Assembly (NCBI RefSeq): GCF_039543385.1
Contig: NZ_BAABJQ010000022.1
Coordinates: 62,001 to 126,000 of the forward strand
Reading direction: 5' to 3'
Length of the DNA: 64,000 nt
Source of the DNA: Rugosimonospora acidiphila
Lineage (GTDB): Bacteria; Actinomycetota; Actinomycetes; Mycobacteriales; Micromonosporaceae
How positions within the stretch are numbered: position 1 is the stretch's first letter; each line of letters opens with the position of its first letter. Below the pieces are notes generated by a model, which was given only the letters and a program-made list of their open reading frames with translations, ran no database searches and was not told the DNA's origin. Position numbers and translations under genes: made by a program. Positions 18,715-27,004 of the stretch are shown piece after piece.

Positions 18715-19389
18715 TCAGCCGATGCCCAGGGAGGTCCAGCCGCGGTCGGGGAACCCGGCGGCGTCGGCCACCCGCGCCGAGGCGAAGTTGTCCGACGCGT
18801 GCTGGTACGTGGGCACCGCGCCCTCGTCGAGTACCCGGCGGGCGGCCTGCGCCACCAGCCGGCGGGCCAGCCCCCGACCCCGGGCCGGGGGCTCGGTGCC
18901 CACCGCCAGCTCGTACCCGTACTGGTTGTGCCGCTTGAGCCCCACGCCGGCCAGGTACCCGCCGGTGTCCGGGTCGGCGGCGATCAGCACCTGATGGCCG
19001 AAGACGCGCAGCCACTCCGGAACCACCGGATCGGAGCAGTCCACCCAGTTCCCGGCGTCCTCCAGCGGTGCCGGACGGGTGCTCCACCGGAACACGCCGG
19101 TGTAGACGGTCCGCCCCGGCTGCCCCACGGCGTCCGGCAGCTCGGCGAGCAGATCCTTCCGGCCGGGCGCGGCGTCGGCCAGCCGCCGGACCGCGTCGAG
19201 CCGGTCCGGCGGCACCGACAGCACCGTGCCCTGCACCGCCCGCACGCCGATCAGCGGGTGTATCGCGCCGTCCCAACCGGGTTGCTGCCGGCGGGCGGAG
19301 CCGATCACGGACAGGTCGGCGGTGGCCGGCCACTGCCCGAGCCAGTGCGCGAGGTGCCGTCGAATGCGCGGGTCCATGTAGGTCATCAT
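18715..19389 (-). CDS. GNAT-family N-acetyltransferase
   Basis: About 224 residues. The C-terminal half has the GNAT acetyl-CoA region (YELAVGTEPPARGRGLARRL, then HASDNFASARVADAAGF). The N-terminal half is a helical domain seen in actinobacterial GNATs of unknown substrate. Start ATG 19389 is the first ATG; an in-frame GTG at 19440 would overlap the stop of the upstream DUF6232 gene (GTGA) and add 17 residues, which is an attractive coupled alternative. Convergent with dxs. Confidence 0.75.
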   Translation of the reverse strand: MMTYMDPRIRRHLAHWLGQWPATADLSVIGSARRQQPGWDGAIHPLIGVRAVQGTVLSVPPDRLDAVRRLADAAPGRKDLLAELPDAVGQPGRTVYTGVFRWSTRPAPLEDAGNWVDCSDPVVPEWLRVFGHQVLIAADPDTGGYLAGVGLKRHNQYGYELAVGTEPPARGRGLARRLVAQAARRVLDEGAVPTYQHASDNFASARVADAAGFPDRGWTSLGIG

Positions 19390-19436
19390 CTCTGCTGACC
19401 GTGGTGGCGGTTGGCCCGCATCCCGAATGGTCAGGC

Positions 19437-19901
19437 TCACGGTCGCGTGTCGCCGCCCGGCGTGGCCTCGACCGCCCGGCGGACCGCGCGGGCGACCTGC
19501 CCGAACTCGAGCTGGTCGCGGGTGGCGAACAGGATGACCTCCCCGCCCCGGTACCGGGCCAGCAGCTCGTACGGGGCCGGCCACCGGCGCAGGCAGACCA
19601 GCCCGACCAGGCAGGGGATCAGCAGCGCGGGCGGCGCGAACAGCCAGGCCGCCGGCGCGTTGACCAGGCCGATCAGCAGTGCCACCAGCGGCACCTCGGC
19701 AGCGGCGATGACCAGGCCGACCAGCGCCCCGGGGTGCGTGGAGCCGCGCGCCCTCATCAGGTCGGCCAACTGGCAGACCTGGTACCGGTACGGCCCGACG
19801 AGGATCTGCCGGCTGGTGACCAGGATCCCGGGCCGGCGCAGGTAGACGATCGGCTCGGGCGGCGTGGCGGTGCGGGCGGGTGGGACGCGGTCGGCACTCA
19901 T
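19437..19901 (-). CDS. DUF6232-family membrane-associated protein
   Basis: 154 residues. The N-terminus (YLRRPGILVTSRQILVG) and C-terminus (RYRGGEVILFATRDQLEFGQVARAVRRAVE) flank two hydrophobic helices, as in DUF6232 proteins of actinobacteria, which have no known function. ATG 19901 has a strong CAGGAGGG site eight bases upstream. It probably shares a transcript with the GNAT gene. Confidence 0.75.
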   Translation of the reverse strand: MSADRVPPARTATPPEPIVYLRRPGILVTSRQILVGPYRYQVCQLADLMRARGSTHPGALVGLVIAAAEVPLVALLIGLVNAPAAWLFAPPALLIPCLVGLVCLRRWPAPYELLARYRGGEVILFATRDQLEFGQVARAVRRAVEATPGGDTRP

Positions 19902-20050
19902 GGCACCCTCCTGAAGGTGGCGTGGTTCCCGGGGGTTGCCCGAGGACGGAGGCCGGTGCCGGGGTGGGTGGGCCGTGCGGCACCGGTGACGGCAGGTGAT
20001 CCCTCGGCGGGGTGATCGGGGCGCTCGCCCGTGGAGGCGGTGCCGCGCCC

Positions 20051-20177
20051 GACCGGTGGTGCGGGGTCGGCGGTGGCCGACGGTGGTGCGGGGTCGGCGG
20101 TGGCCGACCGGTGGTGCGGGTCGGCGGTGGCCGACGGTGGTGCGAGGGTCCGCCGAGGCCGGGGGTGGTGCGAGGCC
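20051..20177. repeat. 27/28-bp tandem repeat, about 4.6 copies
   Basis: Units begin at 20051, 20079, 20106 and 20133, plus a partial one at 20161. Each contains GGTGGTGCG followed by a GTCGGCGGTGGCC-like segment. It lies between the divergent DUF6232 and XRE genes, so unlike most arrays here it is at gene 5' ends. The rest of this 437-bp gene-free gap (19902-20338) holds short inverted repeats (CTTAA/TTAAG at 20241-20256, GCATCC/GGATGC at 20256-20277) and a likely promoter. Confidence 0.9.
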
Positions 20178-20299
20178 GCTTGGTACGGGAGCCGTGACGG
20201 CGACCTCGCCGAGCCGGAGATGCATCGACGCCGTTGTCGCCTTAACGTCCATTAAGCATCCCGCGACTCTTGGATGCAAGTGCAGATTCGGTCTCCGTC

Positions 20300-20330
20300 T
20301 TGCGCCATGCGGGAAGACTTGCGCTACGGT
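20300..20330 (+). promoter_or_regulatory. Probable promoter of the XRE gene, leaderless
   Basis: TTGCGC (20300-20305) and TACGGT (20325-20330) are spaced 19 bp apart, and the ATG follows eight bases after the -10. No ribosome site precedes the ATG, so the transcript is probably leaderless or nearly so. Confidence 0.45.
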
Positions 20331-20338
20331 ATCCATCG

Positions 20339-21196
20339 ATGCCCGCGAAGCCGAGCCCGACGATGCTTCGCCGCCAGCTCGGTGCGGAGCTGCGGCGGAT
20401 CAGGGACCGTGCGCAGCGCACGGTGGCCGATGTCGCGGGCCAGCTGGACTGGTCGGAGTCGAAGCTGTCCCGCATCGAGACCGCCAACACCGGCATCCGC
20501 GCCGCCGACCTGGACCGGCTGCTGCGGCTGTACGGCGTCGACGACGCGGAGCATTCGCGACTGCGCGCCATGGCCGCACAGTCCCGGCAGCGGGCCTGGT
20601 GGGAGGCGTACGGCGGCGCGCTGGCCGACGCCTACGAGACGTTCATCGGCTTCGAGACGGAGGCCACCTCCATCCGGGCGTACGAGGCGCAGGTGGTCCC
20701 GGGCCTGCTGCAGACCGCGGAGTACGCCAGCGCCGTGACGCGGGCGTCGTTCCCACCCGACCAGCTCGACGTGGTCGAGCAGCGGGTCGCCGTGCGGATG
20801 GCCCGCCAGGCGGTGCTGACCCGCCAGCCACCGCCGCGGCTGTGGACGATCCTCGACGAGGCGGTGCTGCGCCGCCAGGTCGGCGGCCCGGACGTGCTGC
20901 GCCGCCAGCTGTTGCGGCTGAACGAGGCGAGCGAGCGCAAGGTGGTCACCATCCAGGTTCTGCCGTTCGCCGCCGGGGCGCATCCGGCCCTGGCAGGATC
21001 GTTCATGGTGCTGGAGTTCTCCGGAGCCGCGGAACGCCCGCTGGTCTACAGCGAGGGTGCGACCGGCGGCGTGTTCCGGAACCGACCCGAGGATCTTCGA
21101 AGCTACGAGAGCAGCTTCGAGGCGCTGGGCGCCGCGGCGTTGACGCCGATGGAGTCGATCGAGTTCATCGGGGCCGTGGCGCGCGGCGAGCGCTGA
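20339..21196 (+). CDS. XRE-family regulator with DUF5753 domain
   Basis: 285 residues from ATG 20339. Residues about 8-65 are a helix-turn-helix (LGAELRRIRDRAQRTVADVA, then WSESKLSRIETANTGI); residues about 95-275 are the DUF5753 domain (RAYEAQVVPGLLQTAEYA, TIQVLPFAAGAHPALAGSFMVLEF). Such regulators pair with DUF397 proteins in actinobacteria and act in development and antibiotic control. A DUF397 gene follows 30 bp downstream. Confidence 0.92.
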   Translation: MPAKPSPTMLRRQLGAELRRIRDRAQRTVADVAGQLDWSESKLSRIETANTGIRAADLDRLLRLYGVDDAEHSRLRAMAAQSRQRAWWEAYGGALADAYETFIGFETEATSIRAYEAQVVPGLLQTAEYASAVTRASFPPDQLDVVEQRVAVRMARQAVLTRQPPPRLWTILDEAVLRRQVGGPDVLRRQLLRLNEASERKVVTIQVLPFAAGAHPALAGSFMVLEFSGAAERPLVYSEGATGGVFRNRPEDLRSYESSFEALGAAALTPMESIEFIGAVARGER

Positions 21197-21226
21197 TCAC
21201 CAATCAACAGAAGGGAAGTGGCAGGG

Positions 21227-21442
21227 ATGTTCCCTGCGTTGGAGCGGGACGGCCTGGCCTGGCGTAAGAGCAGCCGCAGCGCCGCTAACGGCGCGTGTGT
21301 CGAGGTCGCCCCCCTTCGCGACGGGGTCGCCGTGCGCGACTCCAAGGACCCCGACGGGCCGATGCTCCGGTTCGGCGAGCGGTCCTGGCGCGAGTTCATC
21401 GGCGCCGTGAGTGCGGGCGGTTTCGACCACCCGCACGAGTAG
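21227..21442 (+). CDS. DUF397-family small protein
   Basis: 71 residues with the DUF397 hallmarks WRKSSRS, NGACVEVA, VAVRDSKDPDGP and W-REF. ATG 21227 fits an AGGGAA site ten bases upstream better than the in-frame GTG at 21218. DUF397 proteins work as partners of the adjacent XRE/DUF5753 regulator; an antitoxin-like or ligand role has been suggested for the family. Confidence 0.92.
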   Translation: MFPALERDGLAWRKSSRSAANGACVEVAPLRDGVAVRDSKDPDGPMLRFGERSWREFIGAVSAGGFDHPHE

Positions 21443-21448
21443 ATCCAA

Positions 21449-21483
21449 GGCCCGGGCCTCCGCGTGGCGCGAAGGCCCGGACC
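21449..21483 (+). terminator. Hairpin after the DUF397 gene, partly duplicated
   Basis: Arms at 21449-21464 and 21468-21483 pair at 14 of 16 positions with a TGG loop. The right arm and following bases recur as a direct repeat (copies at about 21468-21499 and 21500-21533, both containing AAGGCCCGGACCGAC). It is likely a terminator; there is no T-tract. Confidence 0.55.
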
Positions 21484-21576
21484 GACCGGCCCTGTGCTTC
21501 GCGTGAAGGCCCGGACCGACCCGGCCCTGCGCGCCGGCCCCGCGTTCCGCCATGATGGTCGCGGGGAGGGAAAACC

Positions 21577-24500
21577 GTGCGACTGTCGATCCTTGGGCGG
21601 CTGGAGGTGTACCGCGCCGACGGCACCGCCGTACCCGTCAACGGCCAGCGGGTGCGCGCGCTGCTCGTCGCGCTCGCCGGCGAGCCCGGCCGGGTGATCG
21701 GCACCGAGCGGCTGATCGACACGCTGTGGGGCTCGGCGGCCCCGGCGAACGCGACCAATGCCCTGCAGGCCCTGGTGTACCGGCTGCGCGGCGCGCTCGG
21801 ACGCGACGCGATCGGGGCCGATCCCACCGGGTACCGGCTGGTGGTCGAGCCCGACGCGGTCGACGCCGCGCGCTTCACCCGGCTGGTCGACGAGGCCCGG
21901 ACGGCCGCACCGCCGGTGGCCCGGGTGCTGCTCAAGGACGCGCTGGCGCTGTGGCGCGGACCGGCCCTGGCCGACCTGGATGATCCGGCCGGGGTGGCCC
22001 GGCTCGAGGAGTCCCGGCTCGCGGCCGTCGAGGACTACGCGGCGGCGTGCCTGACCGACTGGGACCCGGCCGAGGCCCTGGCGCTGACCGCCCGCGAGAT
22101 CGACACCAACCCGACGCGGGAGCGGTTGCAGGCCCTCCACATCGGGGCGCTGCACGCGCTGGGCCGGCCGGCCGACGCGCTGCGCCACTTCGACCGGGTC
22201 CGTCGCACGCTCGCCGACGAACTCGGCGTGGACCCGTCCGCCGAACTGGCCGCGCTGCATCTGGAACTGCTGCGTGGTGGGCCGGAGCGGCGCAGCAACC
22301 TGCCGGCCCAGCTGACCAGCTTCGTCGGCCGGGACGCGGACGTGTCGGCGGTGACCGGGCTGCTGGCCGCGCACCGACTGGTCACGCTGACCGGTCCCGG
22401 TGGCGCGGGTAAGACCCGGTTGGCCATCGAGACCGCGGCCCGCGGCGCCCAGCCGGACGTCTGGCTGGTCGAGCTGGCTCCGGTCGGGGACCCGGGGGAG
22501 ATCGCGGGCGCGGTACTGGCCGTGCTCGGCGTCCGCGACCGGATGCTGACCTCCAGCCCGACGATGGAGCCGGCCGACCCGACCCAGCGGCTGGTGCGGG
22601 CGCTCGCCGACCGGCGGCTGGTGCTGGTGCTCGACAACTGCGAGCACCTGATCGCCGCCGCCGCCGGGCTCGTCGCCGCCGTCCTGGCCGGGGCGCCGGA
22701 GGTACGGGTGCTGGCCACCAGCCGCGAACCGCTCGGGGTACCGGGGGAGACGCTGTACCCGGTGCCGCCGCTGCAACTGCCGGGTCAGCGGGACGCTCCG
22801 CACGACGCCCGGCAGACCGCTGCGGTGCGGCTGTTCACCGACCGGGCCGGGGCCGTGGCACCGGGGTTCCGGCTGCCCGACGAGGACGTGCCGGTGGTGG
22901 CGCAGATCTGCCGGCGGCTGGACGGCATCCCGCTGGCCATCGAGCTGGCCGCGGCCCGGCTCCGGCTGCTCGGCCCCGGGCAGATCGCCGATCGCATCGA
23001 CGACCGGTTCCGGCTGCTGACCGCCGGTCCCCGTACCGTGCTGCCCCGGCACCAGACGCTGCGCGCGGTGGTGGACTGGAGCTGGGACCTGCTCGACGAG
23101 CCCGAACGAGCGCTGGCCGCCCGGCTGTCGGTGTTCGCCGGCGGCGCCACCCTGGAGTCGATCGAGGCGGTGGGCGGGCTGGGCTCCCTCGACCCGATCG
23201 CCGCCCTGGTGGACAAGTCACTGGTCGAGGTGGCCGGCGGGCGGTACCGGATGCTGGAGACCATCCGGGCGTACGCCGCGCAGCGGCTGGCCGAGCGGGG
23301 CGAGGTCGACGCGGTGCGCCGGGTCCACGCGGCGCACTTCCTCGCGCTGGCCCGGGAGGCGGAGCCGCGGTTGCGCACGGCGGCGCAGGCGGAGTGGGCC
23401 GGGCGGCTGCGCGCGGAGCACGACAATCTGGCCGCCGCGTTGCGCTGGCTGATCGACAGCCGGGACGTGACCGGAGCGCTGCGGCTGTGTGCCGCGCTGT
23501 GCGGGTACTGGCTGCCGTTCGGGTTCCGGTCGGAGGGGATGAGCTGGGCCCGCCAGGTCGTCGCGCTGGTGCCCGACGGGCCCCCGGAAGGGCTGCGCCG
23601 GGAGTACACACTGTGCTGGTTGAACGCCCGCCTCGGCGACCTGGGCGAACCGGGGCCCGGGCCCGACACCCTGGCGTGCTTCGCGGCCGAGGCCATTCCC
23701 AGGCTCGATGAGGCCGCAGCCGAGGGGCCGCTGCACCCGCTGCTGCGCGTCGTGCGGTGCGTGGCGGCCATGATGGCCGGGCGGCCTCGCGAGGCGTTCA
23801 CCCTGCTGGCCGCGTGCCTGCGCGATGAGGACCCCTGGCTGCGCTGCGCGACGACGCTGATGCGGGGGATGCTGCGCTTCGGCACCGGGCGGGCCGGGCC
23901 GGCAACGGCGGACCTGGAGCGGGCCGCCGCGGGCTTCCGGGAGCTCGGCGACCGGAGCGGCCTCGGGCAGGCGCTGCTCATGCTCGCCGAGATGGCCAAC
24001 CGCTCCGGCGACTCCGCCCGCGCGCTGGCCCTCATCGAGGAGGCCAGCGCCCAGCTGAGCCCCTCGCCGAACAATGGCGGGGAGGACGTCTACCTGATGT
24101 ACGCGCGGCTGGCCGGAGCCCGGGCCAACAGCGGCGACCTGGAGGGCGCCCGGTCGGAGCTGGCCCGGGCGCGCGCGGCGCTGCCGGCCGGCGCCGCCAT
24201 GTCCGCCGAGTCGCACCTGCTGATGGTCGAGGCCGACCTGGCTCGCCGGTCCGGCGACCCGGCCGCCGCGATGGCGGTGTACGAGTCGCTGCGCGCCGCG
24301 CCGGCCGAGGTGGGCCGGCAGCAGCTCGCCATGGTCACCTGCCTGCAGGCCAGGCTGATAGCCGAGGGTGGCGACCGGGAACGGGCCGTCGACCTGCTGC
24401 GGGAGGCGCTCGCCACCCTGGCCGAGATCCCCGACCTGGGCATCCTGCTGCAGATCATCGGGGGCTTCGCGTCGATCGAGGAGGATCCGGAGCGGCTGGC

Positions 24501-24678
24501 GACGTTGGCCGGGGCGACGCGGACCCTGACCAGCTCCTGGCTGCCCGACGTGCCCTCGGCGGAGGTCGCCGCCGTCCTGGACCGGGCCCGTACCTCGCTG
24601 GGCGAGGCCCGGTACGAGGCGGCCTACGCGGCCGGCCGGGCGATGGACCGGGTGGCGTTGACGGCGTACCTCGGCTGA
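21577..24678 (+). CDS. AfsR/SARP-like BTAD regulator with ATPase and helical repeats
   Basis: 1033 residues. Residues 1-90 form an OmpR-type winged helix (LSILGRLEVYRADG, GTERLIDTLWG), about 95-235 the BTAD domain (AREIDTNPTRERLQALHIGAL), about 245-500 an AP-ATPase with Walker A GPGGAGKT near 273-280 and Walker B LVLVLDNCEH near 348-357, and the rest TPR-like helices. Such proteins activate pathway genes in an ATP-dependent way. GTG start with a GGGAGGG site. No secondary-metabolite core enzyme is adjacent, so its target is unclear. It converges on the JmjC gene, 14 bp away. Confidence 0.92.
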   Translation: MRLSILGRLEVYRADGTAVPVNGQRVRALLVALAGEPGRVIGTERLIDTLWGSAAPANATNALQALVYRLRGALGRDAIGADPTGYRLVVEPDAVDAARFTRLVDEARTAAPPVARVLLKDALALWRGPALADLDDPAGVARLEESRLAAVEDYAAACLTDWDPAEALALTAREIDTNPTRERLQALHIGALHALGRPADALRHFDRVRRTLADELGVDPSAELAALHLELLRGGPERRSNLPAQLTSFVGRDADVSAVTGLLAAHRLVTLTGPGGAGKTRLAIETAARGAQPDVWLVELAPVGDPGEIAGAVLAVLGVRDRMLTSSPTMEPADPTQRLVRALADRRLVLVLDNCEHLIAAAAGLVAAVLAGAPEVRVLATSREPLGVPGETLYPVPPLQLPGQRDAPHDARQTAAVRLFTDRAGAVAPGFRLPDEDVPVVAQICRRLDGIPLAIELAAARLRLLGPGQIADRIDDRFRLLTAGPRTVLPRHQTLRAVVDWSWDLLDEPERALAARLSVFAGGATLESIEAVGGLGSLDPIAALVDKSLVEVAGGRYRMLETIRAYAAQRLAERGEVDAVRRVHAAHFLALAREAEPRLRTAAQAEWAGRLRAEHDNLAAALRWLIDSRDVTGALRLCAALCGYWLPFGFRSEGMSWARQVVALVPDGPPEGLRREYTLCWLNARLGDLGEPGPGPDTLACFAAEAIPRLDEAAAEGPLHPLLRVVRCVAAMMAGRPREAFTLLAACLRDEDPWLRCATTLMRGMLRFGTGRAGPATADLERAAAGFRELGDRSGLGQALLMLAEMANRSGDSARALALIEEASAQLSPSPNNGGEDVYLMYARLAGARANSGDLEGARSELARARAALPAGAAMSAESHLLMVEADLARRSGDPAAAMAVYESLRAAPAEVGRQQLAMVTCLQARLIAEGGDRERAVDLLREALATLAEIPDLGILLQIIGGFASIEEDPERLATLAGATRTLTSSWLPDVPSAEVAAVLDRARTSLGEARYEAAYAAGRAMDRVALTAYLG

Positions 24679-24692
24679 CCGGTGCCGGCCGG

Positions 24693-26009
24693 CTACCCGA
24701 CCGGTACCGCGACCGCCTCGCGCAGCAGCCGCCGCACCAGTACCAGCTGATCCTCGCCGTCCACGCCGGGCAGGTCACCCACCCGTACCGCGCCGGCGGC
24801 CAGCAGGGCGCGCAGGGCCGGCTCGCAGAACCCGGGGAAGCGGATGGTCCGGTCGGCCAGTTCCAGGAGTACCGCTCCCGCCTCGGTACGCAGGTGCCAG
24901 CGCAGGCCGGCCCGGGGTGCCACGACGGTCTCCCGACCGACGCCGGCGATCGCCGCGGCCTGGGCCACCGGCCGGATCGGCGCGGGCCGGGTGGCGGGGA
25001 AGCACCGGGCGCGCATCCGCCCGGCCAGCGCCGCAGCGCCCGGCCGGCCCAGCGCCTCGCGCAGGGCATCGAGCACGCCGGTCAACTGCCCGGCGAGCTG
25101 CCGCTCGTCGGCCGGATCGAAGCCGAGCGGGAAGCCGGCCCGCAGCGCCGGCTCCTCGGCCGCCAGCGCGATCAGCTCCTCGACCAGCGCGTACCGGTTC
25201 AGCGCGCGCAGCCCGAGGGTCAGGTGCAGGCTGTGCCCGTCCCGGGCGGTCGCCGAATGCACCCAGCCCCGCGGCAGGTACAGGGCGTCCCCGGCGGCCA
25301 GCTCGACGTCCAGCACCGGGGCGCCCCGCGCGGCCGCGGCGACCTCGCCGCCCCGCCCGTCCCAGCGCTGGCCCTCCAGCGGGTCGACCAGCACCGGCTC
25401 GTGGATGAGCCACCGCTTGCGCCCCTCCACCTGGAGGACGAACACGTCGTGGGTGTCGTAGTGGCTGGCGAAGCCCTGCCCGTCGGGTGGCGTGAGGTAC
25501 GCGTTGACGCCCACCGGCGCGGCGAGCTCCCCGGCCAGCGCGCCGGCGAAGTCGATCAGCGGCGGCCACAGCCGGTGCAACCCCTGGAACACCAGGGTCG
25601 CGCCCCCGGCGAACAGGTCCAGGATCGCCTCGTCGCGCACCTGGTCGGGGATCTCGGCACCGGCCCCGCCGCCGCCCACGTACCGGCGCGCGGGCAGCAC
25701 CTCGCCGTCCCGGGCCACCCGCAGGAACGGGGTGCGCAGGCCGCGGCGACTGAGCAGCTCGTCGGCGGCGTCGCCACCGAACAGGTCGGCGTACCCGGGC
25801 CGGGTTCCGGCCGAGGCGAAGTCGGCGGCCCGGCACAGCAGCGGAGCCCGGCCCCAGTACGCGCCGGCGAACTGCGCCGGCTCGATCGCGACGCAGCGGC
25901 GCAGCGCGACCGCACCCCGCACGGGGGAGGACCCGGCCTCCGCGTTCGGGGCACCGGCCGCACCGGCGGGCGGCCGGTGGCGCACCGCGGTCGTCCGGTC
26001 GCGGGTCAC
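24693..26009 (-). CDS. JmjC/cupin-like Fe(II)/2-oxoglutarate oxygenase
   Basis: 438 residues. A ROXY/YcfD-like JmjC domain spans about 40-300. The iron ligands are visible as HxD at H183/D185 (HYDTHDVF) and H251 in WVHSATA, with a Lys at about 198 (EGRKRWLIHEP) placed for 2-oxoglutarate. A C-terminal winged-helix-like region follows, as in bacterial ribosomal oxygenases. These enzymes hydroxylate protein side chains. GTG 26009 lies three bases after the stop of the small repetitive peptide gene, so the two are surely co-transcribed and probably translationally coupled; the first 35 residues are poorly conserved in appearance, so the true start could be later. The peptide is the natural substrate candidate. 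Confidence 0.85.
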   Translation of the reverse strand: MTRDRTTAVRHRPPAGAAGAPNAEAGSSPVRGAVALRRCVAIEPAQFAGAYWGRAPLLCRAADFASAGTRPGYADLFGGDAADELLSRRGLRTPFLRVARDGEVLPARRYVGGGGAGAEIPDQVRDEAILDLFAGGATLVFQGLHRLWPPLIDFAGALAGELAAPVGVNAYLTPPDGQGFASHYDTHDVFVLQVEGRKRWLIHEPVLVDPLEGQRWDGRGGEVAAAARGAPVLDVELAAGDALYLPRGWVHSATARDGHSLHLTLGLRALNRYALVEELIALAAEEPALRAGFPLGFDPADERQLAGQLTGVLDALREALGRPGAAALAGRMRARCFPATRPAPIRPVAQAAAIAGVGRETVVAPRAGLRWHLRTEAGAVLLELADRTIRFPGFCEPALRALLAAGAVRVGDLPGVDGEDQLVLVRRLLREAVAVPVG

Positions 26010-26012
26010 CGC

Positions 26013-26294
26013 TCAGGCGCCGTCGTCCGCGCCGCCGTCGTGCCTGCCGGGCAGGCCGGGCTTGCCGGCGGCGCTGTCCGCCGGGCCCTCGGCGCCGCCG
26101 TCCGCGCCGCCGTCGTGCTCGCTCGAGTTGGCGCCGCCGTCGGCCGGCCCCTCGTGTGCCGGGTCCATCGCGCCGCTGTCGGCGCCGCCGTCGTTGACTC
26201 CGGGAACGCCGAACTCGCCCGGGCCGCTGTCGGCCGGGCCCTCCAACCCGTTGCCGGCGCCCTCGGTCGTCATGTCGTCGTCGTTGAGTCGCAT
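26013..26294 (-). CDS. 93-residue Gly/Ala/Asp repeat peptide, candidate RiPP precursor
   Basis: Starts at ATG 26294 with GGGGAAG upstream. After a short acidic leader (MRLNDDDMTTEGAGNG) it contains three modules, each with an EGPAD element (residues 18-22, 48-52, 69-73) followed by an N/H-DGGAD element (34-39, 60-65, 85-90). No signal peptide, Cys or membrane segment. The regular repeats, short leader and immediate coupling to a JmjC oxygenase suit a multi-core modified peptide in which Asp, Asn or His is hydroxylated. I do not recognise a named family; an unmodified acidic structural peptide is the alternative. Confidence 0.65.
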   Translation of the reverse strand: MRLNDDDMTTEGAGNGLEGPADSGPGEFGVPGVNDGGADSGAMDPAHEGPADGGANSSEHDGGADGGAEGPADSAAGKPGLPGRHDGGADDGA

Positions 26295-26349
26295 GCAGCT
26301 TCCCCGCCTAGATCTATCCGTCTGGATCTGTCCGGCTACGGACCGGACA

Positions 26350-26376
26350 TTATGTGTCATAACCGAAGAAAGTTAT
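26350..26376. promoter_or_regulatory. AT-rich inverted repeats between peptide gene and zur
   Basis: TTATG-TGT-CATAA (26350-26362) is a perfect 5-3-5 palindrome. It overlaps a second arrangement, ATAAC...GTTAT, with arms around CGAAGAAA, ending near 26376. This AT-rich stretch stands out in a >70% GC region and lies about 56 bp upstream of the peptide start, in promoter position. It does not match a Zur box. Confidence 0.5.
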
Positions 26377-26440
26377 CTTCAGGCGAGAATAGCCCTCGGA
26401 ATCCTGGCGGGGAGGCGGACCGGGCGGATGTGGCCCTGAC

Positions 26441-26452
26441 CGGGTATACCCG
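26441..26452. promoter_or_regulatory. Palindrome CGGGTATACCCG upstream of zur
   Basis: A perfect 12-bp palindrome 54 bp before the zur start. A possible CTGACC / TACACT hexamer pair (26436-26441, 26461-26466) surrounds it. It is a candidate operator of unknown owner. Confidence 0.35.
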
Positions 26453-26506
26453 CCGCGCCGTACACTCGGGACGTCCCCACTCCACCGCCGGCTCCCGGAG
26501 TACATA

Positions 26507-26914
26507 TTGACCAACGTGACGCCAGGCATCACTCGTAACACCAGGCAGCGCGGCGAGGTGCTGGCGTTGCTGGAGGGCACCGACGAGTTCCGCAGCGCCC
26601 AGCAGCTGCACGCTCAGCTGCGCGCCAAGGGCTCCGGGGTCGGGCTGACCACGGTGTACCGCACGCTGCAGCTGCTGGCCGAGGCCGGCGAGGTCGACCA
26701 GATGCGGCTCGGCGACGGCGAACAGCTGTACCGGCGGTGCAGCCGCAGCCAGCACCACCACCACCTGGTGTGCCGATCCTGCGGTCACACGGTCGAGGTG
26801 GAGGGCCCGGCGGTCGAGCGGTGGGCGCAGAAGCTGGCCTGCGAGCACGGCTTCACCGACGTCAGCCACACCCTGGAGATCTTCGGTACCTGCGCCGACT
26901 GCAGCTCCCACTGA
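26507..26914 (+). CDS. zur: Zur-type zinc-responsive Fur-family repressor
   Basis: 135 residues, closely resembling actinobacterial Zur. It has a winged helix (EFRSAQQLHAQL, GLTTVYRTLQLLAEAGEVDQ), HHHH at 83-86, CxxC pairs at C89/C92 and C129/C132 (structural zinc), and the C-terminal HTLEIFGTCADC. TTG 26507 is chosen because GGAG lies six bases upstream; GTG 26516 is an alternative. A Zur-box-like palindrome occurs at 32945 before the metal ABC operon, about 6.4 kb away, its likely target. Confidence 0.92.
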   Translation: MTNVTPGITRNTRQRGEVLALLEGTDEFRSAQQLHAQLRAKGSGVGLTTVYRTLQLLAEAGEVDQMRLGDGEQLYRRCSRSQHHHHLVCRSCGHTVEVEGPAVERWAQKLACEHGFTDVSHTLEIFGTCADCSSH

Positions 26915-27004
26915 CCCCTCGGCCCGATCGCGTCGGCCCGATCAACCCGGGGTGGCCGGGCCAGGGTCGGATCACCGTTCCGCGCGTCATCGGTCCCCGG
27001 CGCG

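Noticed and set aside
26350..26362. Zur or Fur box upstream of zur
   Set aside because: The palindrome lacks the AAA-N-TTT core of Zur boxes such as the one at 32945; kept only as an unassigned inverted repeat.
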